Shown here in pieces: positions 47,425 to 59,258 of a DNA stretch of 64,000 nucleotides (position 1 is the stretch's first letter; each line of letters starts with the position of its first letter). A program made the position numbers and the translations under genes. The notes below the pieces were generated by a model. It searched no databases and was not told the DNA's origin. It saw nothing but the letters and a program-made list of their open reading frames with translations. Origin of the DNA: Ophiosphaerella korrae (taxonomy: Eukaryota > Ascomycota > Dothideomycetes > Pleosporales > Phaeosphaeriaceae); the NCBI GenBank assembly GCA_028456385.1, contig JALNQF010000022.1:186001-250000 (forward strand), in the 5' to 3' direction.

Positions 47425-47964
47425 TGGCTGCGAATATTGATTGCGTCCTGGGATACGGGTTGTTGCTGTCTGGAGAGGGAAAGGGGTGCGGTGGGCAGTT
47501 AAGTAGCAATTAAGAAGGTGTTAGTGGAGCGCGTCAACGTGTGTGGGTGAGATCGCGGCGTTTATGCGTTTCGGCTGTCCTTGAGAGGTGAGGTTGTAGG
47601 CGGACCCCACTGGCGGGTCACGATTAGCTTGGCGCCTGGGGGAGCTCAAGCTTTTGGGGAGATTTGCACGAAACAAACGGGCAAGGTTTAGGTAAGAAAG
47701 ATATAAGTGTTGGCGAGCAAGATGCGATTCTTGTACGCTGCTATCGCTTTTTGAATTACTAATTCACCAGATCCTATGATGGCTAATGCTGTGGTAAAGT
47801 TGAAGCAAATATTTGGAGTATTCTATTGTGCCTTCTTCTCAGACAAGCACCTCACCAAATGACATATGGAATTCGTGTAGACAAGCGTCTCCTAAGGCCC
47901 AACCCTTCAAAATCTACCCATGATTAATCACTATAAGCGACAGAATGAAAGACCACCTCACATC
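47425..47964. other. Spacer between CAF40 and KIN1
   Basis: About 540 bases. It contains the CAF40 promoter and 5' UTR and the KIN1 3' UTR, both minus strand. No in-frame upstream ATG for CAF40 was found here. Confidence 0.5.
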
Positions 47965-50900
47965 CTAAAGCCTAAGTTCCGATAGGATGGTCTGGGCCAT
48001 GGTCTTGTACTGCCACGTCCCCCCATCCACCTTCTTGAACTGAATCCCGTGCAACGAGAATAGTGGCACCTTCACGATCAAAATGTCAAAATCCAGATAC
48101 ATACTTCCACCCATGTCATTTTGCACATGAGTTGACGTCTCGCCCGCCGGTACCGGGCGTCCAGACCAAGGTCGCCGATCATCTCTATCAACGCTCGCAT
48201 CAGACTCGTCGGTATTCGTATAGCTATGGTCTCCAGCAGTCGGACGATGCCGTGATTTTGGTGTTGGGGGGACGCGATTCTGCTCCCTGAACTCTTCCCG
48301 ATCTCGGTCGCTTCCCATGAATCCTCCAAAACTAATTCTTCTCTTGTGGCCGCCACTTTGTGGGGACACGGGGGAGTTGACACCTTTGTGGACGTCAATG
48401 CTAGGCGAATGGCGACAGCTGAAACCACCTTTGGTCTCTTCCCATTGGACTCCCAGTCGATCAAGTACTCGAATGATATCGCTCTGGATGAACGACAACG
48501 GTTTGCTACTGGTTGTGGAGACGCTGAAAAGCCCTTTGAGGAAAACGGGTTTCACCTCTGCGCTTCGACTGGCCTCACCCTGAGCTTGTTGGAGCTCAGC
48601 ATCAGTTTCTTCAGGAACGTTCGCCTCTTTCGCCTGCTCCCTCCGTACCCTTCGAGCTTGAATGCTTTCTCTTCGCGCATGTCCGAGAGACTTGGCCCGA
48701 GAGGCCGTTGCTGGTCGCGAGCTGGCTGCGAGGTCTTCGGATGCAGCATCGTTCAGTACCCTACCTTTTTGTGCGCTGAGATCCGACCTGTCGGATCCAC
48801 TCGTGGCTGGAGGGTGACCTGGATCCTCTGAAGATCGTCCTCTTCGGCTCAGGCGCCTTCTGAACTCAGCCGAATTCACGCTTGTCGAACGACCCAAGGC
48901 CTTAAATTTGCGAGCGGCGCTGTTGTTACTCGTACTTGGTGGCGACAGAAGCTCTGGCTGATTTGCAACATGTGCCTGGAGGTGTGAAGATGACCCTGTG
49001 TCCTTTTCACGCGGCCTACGAATGCTGAAGCTCTTTCTCGGGACATTAGTTTCCGGTGGTCCAGAGACGGCGACAGCCGGAGTTGGCGGCTGCTCTGTTC
49101 GGTCGCGGTCAGGCCCTCGGTACTTTCTAGTGCTAAAGCGCCGTAATAGCCCTGTAGCTGCATTCTCCTTCTTCAGGGGCTCAGCGGCTGGTGAAAGGAT
49201 AGCCGGAGAAACAGAACCGGGGGGCTTGTTGAGATCAATCTTCTTGAGATTGTCCGTTATCTCGTCTTCGCCGTGAGTTCGTGCTCTGGGCCGCGATCGG
49301 CCGCCTGTAGGCTTCTCGCCCGCCATCTCGTAAGTAGCCGAGTTGGTATAGGCCGCGGGTGGTGCTGGCAGGTCTGGCATCTTTAAAGGTTTCTCGCCCG
49401 GACTATGCGGCATGGCTATGGCGCCAGGGTTGGTTTCTTGCAATTCACGGTCTCTCTTCTCTTTCACGAGGAAATATACAGAGATTAGGGGACTGTACGC
49501 GTTGACCGGATCAAGTCCACGCTGGATGTCTTCTGACGAAGAGGCTGTCAACTGCTCTCGGCTGGAAATAGAATTGCGTCTTTTGTAAAAGTCGAACATG
49601 CCCCGTTTCTTTTCTGTCTCTGGAGTTTGAGCGGTGGTCCTTCGAGCTGCGAGATAGACAGCACGTTGGTACTCTTCAGATTTGATGACATTGGTCAATT
49701 GAGTGGTGATGTATTCGGGAGTTCCAAAGTCGAAGCCCACCATCTTATCAATCACCTCTTTCTCAAGCGGCAGTTGAATTGGTTCCCGGTGAGGCAAGTA
49801 ATTTTCTGGTGGGCTGTTGAACCCCTTGGTGAGCCAAGGATGGTTCATGATCTCGGAAAGGGTTAGTCGCTGGGTGGGATCCGTCTGCAACATTCGATGG
49901 ATCAAATTGCGACACTCTGCGTCGAATTAGCATGTGGAGAGAATTGGAGTGGGAAGCCATACCTGCTGATAACCATGGCGGATAGTCGACATGTCCCTTC
50001 TTGATCTTTGCATGCAGTTGTGGCATGCTTTGGTCATCAAATGGAACCTTGCCACACACCAAAACATATAGAACTATGCCAAAACTCCAGACGTCAACTT
50101 CGGGCCCGGTGTATTGCTTGGCCTGCAGCAATTCTGGCGCGGCGAAATACAAACTCCCGCAAAAAGTTTTGAGCTGGTTTCGGGGGGAGAATAGATTGCT
50201 CAGGCCAAAGTCGATGATTTTAATGTCGCCAGTCTTGCTAATCAAAATGTTTTCGATCTTCAAGTCACGATGCACAATGCTGTTGCGGTGGCAGTAGTCC
50301 AGAGCGCTGGCAATCTGGCGAGCGAACTTGCGGGCCTGCTTCTCCTTTAGACGGCCATGGGAGATGATGTAGTCCAGCATCTGGCCGCCGTTGACGAACT
50401 CGAAAAGCATGTACCAGTGGTAGTTTGTCCGCACAACGTCCCTCATGCCGCAGATGTAGGGATGGTTGAGCAGGCTGACAATGGCGGCCTCTCTGGCGGT
50501 GCGGACCTCCTTGGAGTGGTCGGCTCGCTCGCGGTCGGCGGCGCTCTGGTGCTGGTCCTGCGACTGTCGAGGCACTATCTTGACGGCCACCTGCTCGCCC
50601 GTCTCCGAGTGCTTGGCGAGCTTGACCTTGCCCATGCTGCCGGCGCCAATTGTCTTGCCGAGGCTCCATGTTCCCGTGCTCGGGGCGGTGATAGTGGTCC
50701 TGCGCTTGGTGGTGGGCGGCTGGACCTGTCCCGGGCGGCCGTCAGCAGCGACGCCGTTGATGGGCATGGCGGAGGTGGTGGACGCGTCAGACGCATAGCG
50801 CGTGTGTCCTCGTCTGCTCGGCTCGGCGCGGGTGGGGGCAGGCGCGGTGCGGTCTCTGGACTCGCTGCGCCGGACGCTGTCGTTTGCCAGGTGGGCCTGC

Positions 50901-51097
50901 TCCCAGTCGCGGGCGGCGACATTGTTCAGGCCCGGCTGTTGTTGTGCATGGCGGCTGTGTGAAAGGGTCGAGGGCCGCGAGGTGGTGCTCTGCGACCGGT
51001 GGGGGCGGTCGGCAGGGCTGGCATGGGGAGGAGGAGCCCGTCGGGTAGACGAGTTTCGCACCACTGAGGGGGTGGTGGGCGTGGCGGCCGACGACAT
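47965..51097 (-). CDS. KIN1: Ser/Thr protein kinase of the KIN1/MARK family
   Basis: Cortical polarity kinase of the KIN1/KIN2/PAR-1 group, linked to cell polarity and exocytosis in yeasts. Exons 49963-51097 and 47965-49916 give 1028 residues. An N-terminal Pro/Ser/Arg-rich region precedes the kinase domain (about 140-410). This has [20 protein letters not shown], the catalytic [10 protein letters not shown] (about 276), DFGLSNLF (about 294) and the [10 protein letters not shown] activation segment. The 46-base intron splices SA to [10 protein letters not shown] long disordered Ser/Arg linker follows. The last part (about 970-1028) is a KA1-type membrane-binding domain ending [19 protein letters not shown]. 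The start is the first ATG of the open frame; the frame stays open further upstream without an ATG. It is divergent from the GPATCH1-type gene. Confidence 0.94.
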
Positions 51098-51855
51098 GGC
51101 GGGTGCAGTGCTGACAGGCGCGCGGGCGGGCTGGGTGGGTAGTGATGGAGTAGAGATGCAGCGTCTGCGTGTGTCTGGCGCGGCGGGCGGGCTGGCCGGT
51201 GGTGTTGTGAGGAGCAACCTTGGCGGCGGGCAGGAGGCGACGAGACGACACGGGCTCGAGATGAGATGAGGTCCAAGAGGGCTGGGTAGGGTTGTTGGCG
51301 GTCAGAAGCCTTGCATCACCATCGCTGCCGTGGCTCAGGGCTCATGCAGTGCAGTGCGCAGGGCAGCAGTGCGGCAATGCTGTAGGACACAGGGCACGGC
51401 AGCGCAGACGTCAATGGCCAGAGGGGGCATAGGCATGGATAGCTTGAGCGCTGCGTTGTTGATGGGCTGGCGCTGGTGCTGTGCAACCCGCCATGTCAAC
51501 CAGCCTAGTGAGCCTAGCTCTCTCCACCAATGCTGTTGCGGTAGGGCATCAGCCCGCATGCGGGCTTTTATCTGCTCGTCCAGATCACGTGTGCGCACCC
51601 ATTCATCGCCTAGTTTATCCTTGTCCCACACACGTGGAAGAGTTGTCGTCTCCAGCGCTGGGCGAGTCACGTCGCCGTGCTGTCTGTGTGGTTTGGCTGT
51701 TCTGGCATTATTGCGGCGCCAGCCAATGGGCGTGGGCACGAGAATAGCGCCAGTCTACCTTGCTGGGCCAGACCTCATTAGTCATTCCACCGCCTCCAAC
51801 CTCACTCATTAGATATCTGCTCCATTGTATACCACCACCACCTGTCACACCTACA
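51098..51855. promoter_or_regulatory. Divergent intergenic region (KIN1 / GPATCH1-like)
   Basis: 758 bases between start codons facing apart. The half nearest KIN1 is very GC-rich and reads open in the KIN1 frame without an ATG, so it is probably a 5' UTR. The other half has the CT-rich leader of the G-patch gene. Confidence 0.5.
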
Positions 51856-53974
51856 ATGGCTTACAAGCGACCACGGGCCTCGTCGCCCTCGGCCACCCAC
51901 AAGCGGTCACGTGGCCCTTCCAGGTATATCTCTCTCGGCACCGAGCTCCCGGACGAGGACGGCGATGATGGCGCCTTCGTCCCAGTATGGAAGCAGACAG
52001 TAACAGACGACCGAGGACGTAGAAGGCTCCATGGCGCCTTCACCGGCGGCTTCAGCGCAGGGTGAGTCCTGGAACCACCTGTTCCTATCTGGACAAGGAT
52101 TGACTATGCTAAGATATTTTAATACAGTCGGCTCTAAGGAAGGATGGACTCCCCAGACCTTTGTATCGTCACGCACAAACCGCAAAAAAGATCAATCCCA
52201 TGGCCATATCCAACGAGCCGAGGACTTCATGGACGAGGAGGATCTCGCCCAGGCCGCTGAGAGCCGCCAACTCGAGACTACCCAGGCTTTTGCCGGAATC
52301 GGTGAAGCTGGTGTTGCGAATGGCAATGGCCTGTTTGGCCTATTCTTGGCCCAAGAAGAGACAATGGGCGTCAAGATTGCCCAAAAGATGGGTTGGCGGC
52401 AAGATCAAGGCATTGGTCGCAAAGTACGTCGGTCCGCCCGTCTCGATGATAACGCTGCTGGAGACGCCACTGCTCATCTGTTCGCTCCGGAGGACGCCCA
52501 AGTCATGTTGATTCCGCGCGAGGAGGTGCGGCGCAAAGGGCTAGGATATACTTCAGAAGCTCGCTTGGGTGCCACGTTGGAGAAAGAACCAGAACGGAAT
52601 GAACTCCCAGATATGCACTTCATTCAAGGGCCAAATAAGTCGCTTACGGCGAAGAAACCCGCCATCAAGAAGTCTTCGTTCGGCGTGGGCATCCTCAATG
52701 ACACAGGTTCAGATGACGAAGATCCTTACGAGCTCGGCCCAAAGATTACTTTCAGCAAAACGCTCGGCAAAGAAAAGAAAACGAAGAAGCCGAGCAAGTT
52801 CGCTAAGGGAGGCATGGCGGACAAGCCTCTCTTCGTTTCCAAAAAGAAAGAGTCTACTGTATCAAGTTTAGTGAGGACTTCAATGGATGGAAAACGCCCT
52901 TTACCAGGCTTTGTATTGGCTTCTTACACTGTCGAAACCAAGAGCAAGCAAAAATATCCACGACCCAATATACCGCCTGGATGGATATCTTCAAAGGGTG
53001 CTGCTCCAAACGCAGATGCACCACAATACCAATCCATTGCCGACGCTGCCAAAGCTTCTACATTAGACGCAAAAGGTCGGTCAGCCCTGCTGGGAGAGAA
53101 AACATTACCCGGAAAATCTGTATTCGACTTTATACCTAAAGACGCCCGCGATCGCCTAGCAAACCTATCAGGTAAGACGGATCTACCTCAAGGCCTAGGC
53201 CAATCCGGTCCAGAAGGTCACCAACCCGCAGCAAATGCACAACCAAAGAATTTATGGAACCTGGTACCTCAGCTAGAAAGAAGCACAGCAGCTGGCGCGT
53301 TGGCCAAAGGCGCAACAGGCTGGATGCCTTATGCCGAAGATCTCCAGAAACAAGCACGATACACCAGCTTCCTCGAGCTCCGCGCCGGCCTAAAAGATGA
53401 CCTACCCAAAAGACCTACCAGCGTATCGACCTCAGACTGGGTCAAAGAGCTCCAAGAATTCGCCCACGCAGCCGAAGTCTTCAAGCCATCCGCCGGCCTC
53501 ATGGCACTCCGCTTCACCTCCTCCACCTCATCCACCGCCCCAACCGAAGACCCTGTCACAAACCTCCTCCGGCAACCCGCAGCCAAACCCACAAACCCCG
53601 CAGAAGAAGCTGCCAAAATGGGCCTGTACGGCCCAATGACGCGAAGCAGCTTCCCCTTTTATCCCTCGCGCTTGCTCTGCAAGCGCTTCAATGTCATGCC
53701 TCCGCCAGACCTGCCGCCTGACACGGACGACGGCTTCGGCAAGACGCAGACCGAAGAAGCAGTGTCAAAAGAAGCAATTGAATCTATGCGCCATGAGTTT
53801 CTAGCAAAGGGTCCCGCGATAGAACGGCCGGCGTGGATGGGCCAACCGGTTGATACAAATGCGGTGCAAATGGTCGACCACGCGACCGTCGACGTAGAGC
53901 AGAACGACGCGCTGGCCAGGGAGCGTGCGCCTGAGGATGTGTTCAAGGCGATTTTCGGAGATGACGACGAGTAG
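51856..53974 (+). CDS. G-patch protein of the GPATCH1 family
   Basis: Nuclear protein whose relatives associate with spliceosomes. Exons 51856-52061 and 52114-53974 give 688 residues. The conserved N-terminal block (DUF1604) spans roughly 25-115: [33 protein letters not shown] then, across the splice, [20 protein letters not shown]. The intron acceptor GCTAAG is upstream of a second tempting AG; only this choice keeps YFNTVGS. A G-patch near [20 protein letters not shown] follows, then long Lys/Ser-rich regions with SKFAKGGM. Near the C-terminus, [19 protein letters not shown] is the second conserved block of the family. It is divergent from KIN1. Confidence 0.92.
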
Positions 53975-54118
53975 CCAGGAGATATCACATAATATAATAG
54001 ATCATTAATCAAGATGCAAATCGTACAATTAGGAACCATGTAGTTGGTCCAACATCTCATCCCAAACTCTCGCCCTATCCATAACCCCAGATATAAAATA
54101 CATAAACACCCCTATCCC

Positions 54119-55007
54119 CTAGGGTAATCCCGTCCCGGCATTAACCGCGTCTGCAACCTGACTCGTCTCCGGCCTATTCTCGGCATACTGCCCATAACTC
54201 TCAAAGTATAACTCGTCCTTACTCGTTGTCCGCGCCACACTGGCCTCGCTTTCAATCGCGTCCACCCACGTCTTCCACCGCGAGCCTTCTTCCGGCGCAG
54301 GCCACTCGCGGTATGGTGTTAGTACGCGGCTCAGACGCAGGATCCACGGCGCAACCTGCACGTCGACGTAGGAGAAGGCGGGGCCAAGAAAGAAGGGGCC
54401 TATGGGGTGTGCGGCGGCGGTGAGAGTGTCGAAGTGGGTGCGCAACGAGGTGCGATGGCTTTCTTGGTCAGCAGGATCCTGCGCCTGGAGGAGCATGTAG
54501 AAGGCGGGGACGATTTGGCGATTGATGTGGTCGCTCCAGAGACGGGATATAGCGCGGGATTGGGGGTCTGGGGGCATGAGTTGGGGGCCGGCGCCGAGGT
54601 CCTCAAGGTATTCGAGGATGACGGTGGATTCATGGATGGACCAGTGTGGGCCGTGGCGGAGGGCGGGGACGAGGCCACGGGGGTTGATGGTGAGGAGGGC
54701 GGGGGGCTTTTTGTAGGGGTCAACTTCGATGTATTGGTAGCGGAGATTTTTATGCTCGAGGGAGATCCAGACGCGTTGGACGAAGGGGCTAGGGGAGGTC
54801 AGTGATGGACATTGGGTGGATGAATGAGGGTAGGAATGAAATGGCTAAAAGTGCTAGAAGTCAGTGTCGTACGTACCAGAAAGCACTACCAAACAGTTTC
54901 AGATCATCTTCTTTGGAATGGCTTTTTACCGTAGCCAATGCATTCCCAGTAGCTTTTCTGTGATAAAGCTTCCTGGAGCGGTCTCCACCCTGGTTGGTAT
55001 CAGTCAT
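54119..55007 (-). CDS. Glutathione S-transferase, omega-like
   Basis: Cytosolic GST-fold enzyme. Exons 54877-55007 and 54119-54788 give 266 residues. The 88-base intron joins SAF to CPFVQRVW, making the motif CPF with a likely catalytic cysteine at 44, as in omega-class enzymes that act as thioltransferases or dehydroascorbate reductases. The thioredoxin-like half has the NPRGLVPAL loop with its cis-proline and HESTVILEYLEDL, the usual glutathione-binding Glu-Ser. The C-terminal helical half contains FLGPAFSYVDVQVAPWILR. No targeting signal was seen. The class is inferred from the CPF motif; the substrate is unknown. Confidence 0.9.
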
Positions 55008-55172
55008 GTTACTGAATCAAATGGATAGCGCGATGAAGAGTTGTAGGTGGACGAACGCGCCGATGCGGAGACAGTTTTAAGTTATAGAAAAGACCTAGCA
55101 AACGCACCATGACGTTATACACATGATAGGCCCTTGTAAAGAGTTGCACTGATCTCAACACATATATAAGAA

Positions 55173-56385
55173 TTACCAGCACACACGCATCTTGATAGTA
55201 GCAAAAAGGGGGAGGGAAAAAAGGGCGAAACACTAACCTTTGCTTTCCTTCGATCCTCCTGATCACACCTCAGCAGCCACCTAACAACACTGCTCTTCTT
55301 GACTCGGTCACTGTCCTCAAGGGTGTGCTTGTGCGGACCGGCAACCCCATCGCCCTTGCCATTTCCTCCATTGCCGTTGACGCGTTGGACAGTGTAGTAT
55401 TTCTTGGGCGCAGGGCGGGGCATTAATTGAGGCATGGGCAGAGCAGTCCCGGGCATGTTCTGGGGCGCTTGCCAAGCATTGACTGGCCCCTGGGGGAGCA
55501 TCTGCGCCTGGCTGTAAAACTGAGGATCCTGTGCTGTCAAGGTGTTTGTGGAGTCTGGCACGGCGCCGGGCGGGCGCATGCCCATTTGCTCCTCATACTC
55601 GAGCTGGTCGAAGTACTCGGTAATCTTGATTTTGACATCGCACAAATCTCGCTCACGGGCGACGCGCTTTCGCTTCTTCTTGTCGGGGTCGGTTGACTTC
55701 TTCGTGCCTGGAGGCCGGCCCTTTAGGCGGCAATCCCAGTAGTGGGAGACAAAGCGCTTGCGTTTATGGCGCTGGGTCGAACGGTGTGAGTAGACGTTGT
55801 CGATATGGGGAAAGTACGTCTGGAATCTGGCGCGAGAGATTAGCGTCAAGCCTGCGGCAAGCGTCTGCAGGTTAGGCCAAGGGAGGCATACTCTTCCTCG
55901 TTCAGCGTGATGGTCTCATCGACGTCGAACAGCTTCTGCCGCCATGCCCGGAGAAGCGGCGGGTTGCCGACCAGCTTCAGGTCGTGGAATTGGCCTAGGT
56001 TGTGCGGGGGGGTGTCGTTGTCCTGCTGCGTGGGCTCTTCCTCGACCGGCTGCGTTGGCCGCACCGCCAGCTGTGGACTGTGGAAGTGCGGCACGGGGAT
56101 GGGCTGTGGTGCGCTATATGTTGCAGGAAAGGCGGAGAACTGTGCTGGCGAGGGCGACAGGCCTTGGTGCTGATATTGGAGTGCCTGGGGAGGCTGCGGG
56201 GGTGTGCCTAGGCCGTATGGCTGCCCATGGTAGACAATGCCGCCGGGCAGTGTCTGCGATAGTGCCTGTGGATGAGGATACAGGGCCTCGTTCTGGCCTT
56301 GTTGGAGGTGCTGAAGCGCTCCAGAATGCACCGCCTGGAGCCGCTGCAGCGCGGGCACAGGTGAGGATTGTTGCATCGCGACCAT
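55173..56385 (-). CDS. Conserved basic fungal protein, possibly DNA-binding, function unknown
   Basis: Exon 1 (55892-56385) and exon 2 (55238-55826) give about 360 residues. The C-terminus is uncertain: after a GTTAGT donor at 55237 one acceptor would add Met-Arg-Val-Cys-Trp and stop at 55173, and others are possible. The first half is rich in Gln, Pro and His. The splice joins LNEEE to FQTYFPHIDNVYSHRS. The following HKRKRFVSHYWDCRLKGRP and DKKKRKRVARERDLCDVKIKITEYF form a compact basic Cys/Trp-containing block that I recall as conserved among filamentous ascomycetes, but I cannot name the family. The basic clusters suggest a nuclear location and perhaps nucleic-acid binding; that is inference. 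It lies between GST and eIF3h, all on the minus strand. Confidence 0.6.
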
Positions 56386-56905
56386 GCATGCACAAGTTTG
56401 AGGCTGCAGCTGTCACTAATACGCGTGCACGCGCTTGACAAACCACTCTCAATACCTACTACTTCTAGTTGACAGATTTATACTATACAGGAAGTACTTG
56501 TATCCTAATTATTAAGCTTGAGGAGAAAAGGTCAAGGTTTCATCCTATGGTATTAGAAATAGCTAATAACCTACAACAATAAAGCTGTGATGCTCGGAAA
56601 ACAGAGAGGCTGTTGGTGTTCGCTTGGTTTCGGTGACGAGGCTAGGATTGCGTGGAGCACTTCAGGCAAGCGTCATGATTACTTCTTTGTCTGATTCAAC
56701 TCTCTACTCTACGGGATCATGAGTGCTACTTCGCTTTGAACGCATCCGCCATTCCCCACCCCGCCCATCCTTGTAGTCTTTGTCTCAGCCACCTTTGTCT
56801 CAGAGACGGCTTCTGCAGTCTGAAAGACAGGCCAAGCTTTGTTTGCCCCAACGCCGTGCCCATGCCATTGATAATCTATCGTCAAACATACAAATAAACC
56901 ACCAC
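56386..56905. other. Spacer upstream of the basic protein gene
   Basis: About 520 bases containing this gene's promoter and the 3' UTR of eIF3h, both on the minus strand. No support for another gene. Confidence 0.5.
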
Positions 56906-58106
56906 CTACTCGGCTGGCAGCAGGTTGCTCTTCACCGCGAACATCTTGGTCGTCACCCCAGCTGCGAAACCGTCCACTTGCCTAGAGTATTGCTCCACTT
57001 GCCTTGAGTTGAGGAGTGTCTCCAACCGGCTTGGCTCTTGCGGCAGCTTGAACAGCCTCTGCCACTCGTCTTCTGGAAGGAGTGGTTGCTTCGAGGCTGT
57101 GCGTGCTGCGTTCTCTGCCTTTCGTTTTTGTTGCCATGCAGTGATCTTGGTCTGCTCACGCGCAAGCGAACGCTGGTAGTACTGGTAGTTGTTGAGCTCG
57201 GTATGGTGGTTCTCGATGCTTTCCAGAAGAAGATCACACGTCTTCTCAAGGAAGGGGTCGATGGAAAGATCAAGCGCATCGTAGTTGGGGAAGAGGGGAG
57301 GAAGGGGGGTGTTGGAGTCCTGCTGCAGAGCAGCTAGGTTTGGAGGGAAAGTGAGCTCCTCCTTTGGTGCTTCCGAGGGCAGCTGGTGGAGCAGCGAGGT
57401 GAGAAGATGTGAATTGTGGACGGTGACTGGGAGCTCGACCAGGATGTCCTGGTATCTAAGGTTGCTCTTCTGCAGGCTCTCGGTTGTGAACTTGCCCTCT
57501 TTGAATGCAGTCACAAATGATGGTGATAACCGATATGCGCGTAGGTTCAGGGTGCCCTGCGAGCTCCTGCTCACGTCGTATATCAGAGCGACAGTCCTCT
57601 CGTTTAATTGACTCTGGTAGTAGAACTGGTTCTCGATTGTGTTTTGGTTGACGAAGTTGCCCATGCTCGTACTTGTGTACCAACCAACGTTGTTCGCGTC
57701 TACGTTCACTTCTCGGAGAAACTTGATCATCTCGTTGCCGTATGCAATGTTCTGCTTGGCTCGTGGGGCTGCTGCAGCCAGATTCGCGCCTGTATCGTTC
57801 TGGCCATCGGTTTGCGCGGCAGAGACATCGGGGAAGGGGAACGAATTTGTGATTTCCAAGACTCCGTTCTTCTCCATGCCCACCAAGCTGCCAGTGGCGA
57901 GGGATGGGAAGGACTTGCCGCTCGCAGTAGCAATCTTTATCGCGACCTAGACGTCATCGTCAGTCCTGGGCCTTGCACATCCATCAACGGCATAGGCGCA
58001 AAGAATACAATGGCGGGGCTAGGTGGGGTGGAATTGCCAAAATTGCACGTACCAGAGCGTCGACTTGGACCGTCTTAAAGGGCACATCTTTGAGAGCGTC
58101 CGCCAT
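56906..58106 (-). CDS. Translation initiation factor eIF3 subunit H
   Basis: Subunit of the eIF3 complex that helps assemble the 40S pre-initiation complex. Exons 58053-58106 and 56906-57946 give 364 residues, the usual length. Exon 1 encodes [18 protein letters not shown] and splices to [15 protein letters not shown]. An MPN domain covers about 10-150 ([35 protein letters not shown]). The JAMM zinc ligands are absent, as normal for this structural MPN subunit. The C-terminal helical half ends in [21 protein letters not shown]. The frame is open upstream of the chosen ATG, but the chosen start gives the typical N-terminus. Confidence 0.94.
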
Positions 58107-58317
58107 GTTGTTGCTGGTCGGGGAAGAGTGCGTTCGAGTAGGGCAGCGCAGAACCGTGGGCGTCTTTGTCGGAGAGCAAATTGGCTCCAGTGCAGCCATG
58201 CCAAGATTCACCGTCCTACTAAGCGAGAAATATATGCTAGACCGAAAAAAGACTAGTGTCTCGCAACAGACACCACCATGAATTGAATATCAGCTTCTGT
58301 GCTCCAAATACTAATAG

Positions 58318-58990
58318 CTATGCGCTATCAAATGCGTTATCAGCCAAAGAATAAGCCTCGGTGTTCATTTCCCGCGGCACACGCCAGAATTGCACCTCTC
58401 GACCCCCCCTCGTCACTATACTCCATATCATCCAGCTTCTCGTGCAGCTACTTCAAGACCTCAAAGTGAGCCACCTTTTTCCCATCAGACCCCACACCTT
58501 TATCTTTAATCCATTGCTCCACCCACCTGCTCATTGCATCGACAAGAAAGCTTGAGTCTGTGGCAATCTTGATTTGGGAGAGCTGAAAGTCTTGATCTGT
58601 AATCTTTTCGACGACTTTGAGTGCCTGAACGAGAGCTTCAATGTCTGCTCGTGTGCTGGTTTGCGATGCTATCTCAGAGAGAAGACCGTAGGTGTTATAT
58701 GGCGAATTCGGTCCCAAGTAGACGCCATGCGATGCTTATGCCGAAGAGGTGCCGTTGCCGCGACAGGCTCCATCGATGAATACAACCAAGCTACTCACAT
58801 CAGGAAAAGGATCTGGTTTAGCCATGACCTTCATGTTCAATCGTGAAACATCTTTAGCTGCATTGTAAACGACAAGTTGGTCAAGAGGGATAAGCCGTGA
58901 ACATGGGTCTTCGGCAGGATTGTAGAGACGCCGAATCTCTTCGAATTTTCGTCGTAGACCACCATAGTGATTTAGATAATTTGTAAGCAA
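58318..58990 (-). pseudogene. RNase H-fold protein pseudogene
   Basis: Remains of an RNase H1-like protein. In order there are LVVFIDGACRGNG (the first catalytic Asp with the RGNG turn), GVYLGPNSPYNTYGLL, TRADIEALVQAL (catalytic Glu), KIATDSSFLVDAMSRWVE (catalytic Asp) and HFEVLK, then LHEKLDDMEYSDEGG and, in another frame, REVQFWRVPREMNTEAYSLAD to a TAG at 58318. The chain is broken by a TAA just after GTSSA (about 58738), a TAG after HFEVLK (about 58448) and a one-base slip in a run of seven G near 58405. No good ATG was found at the 5' end. All active-site residues of the RNase H fold are still readable, so the decay is fairly recent. It sits directly downstream of eIF3h's start region. 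Confidence 0.8.
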
Positions 58991-59258
58991 AAGAAAAGGC
59001 CACCTAGTTTTGTAGGATTTGTTCGTGGTATCAGAATATCCTAATTACTAGGTTGGTAAGTACAGTGTCAGACAATTACGGTTTCCGCATGCATCCTGTG
59101 ACCCGACGAAGGATGCGGCAAACCCCACTTCCTACCGACTAGTCTACTACTGCCCCCCCAGCTCGTACGAAGGTTGCCAACACGTATTTATACTCTTGCT
59201 CTCCATTTTGGTCTCATCAGAACAGCATCTCATACTAAAGTCGAAATCCAGTATCAAT

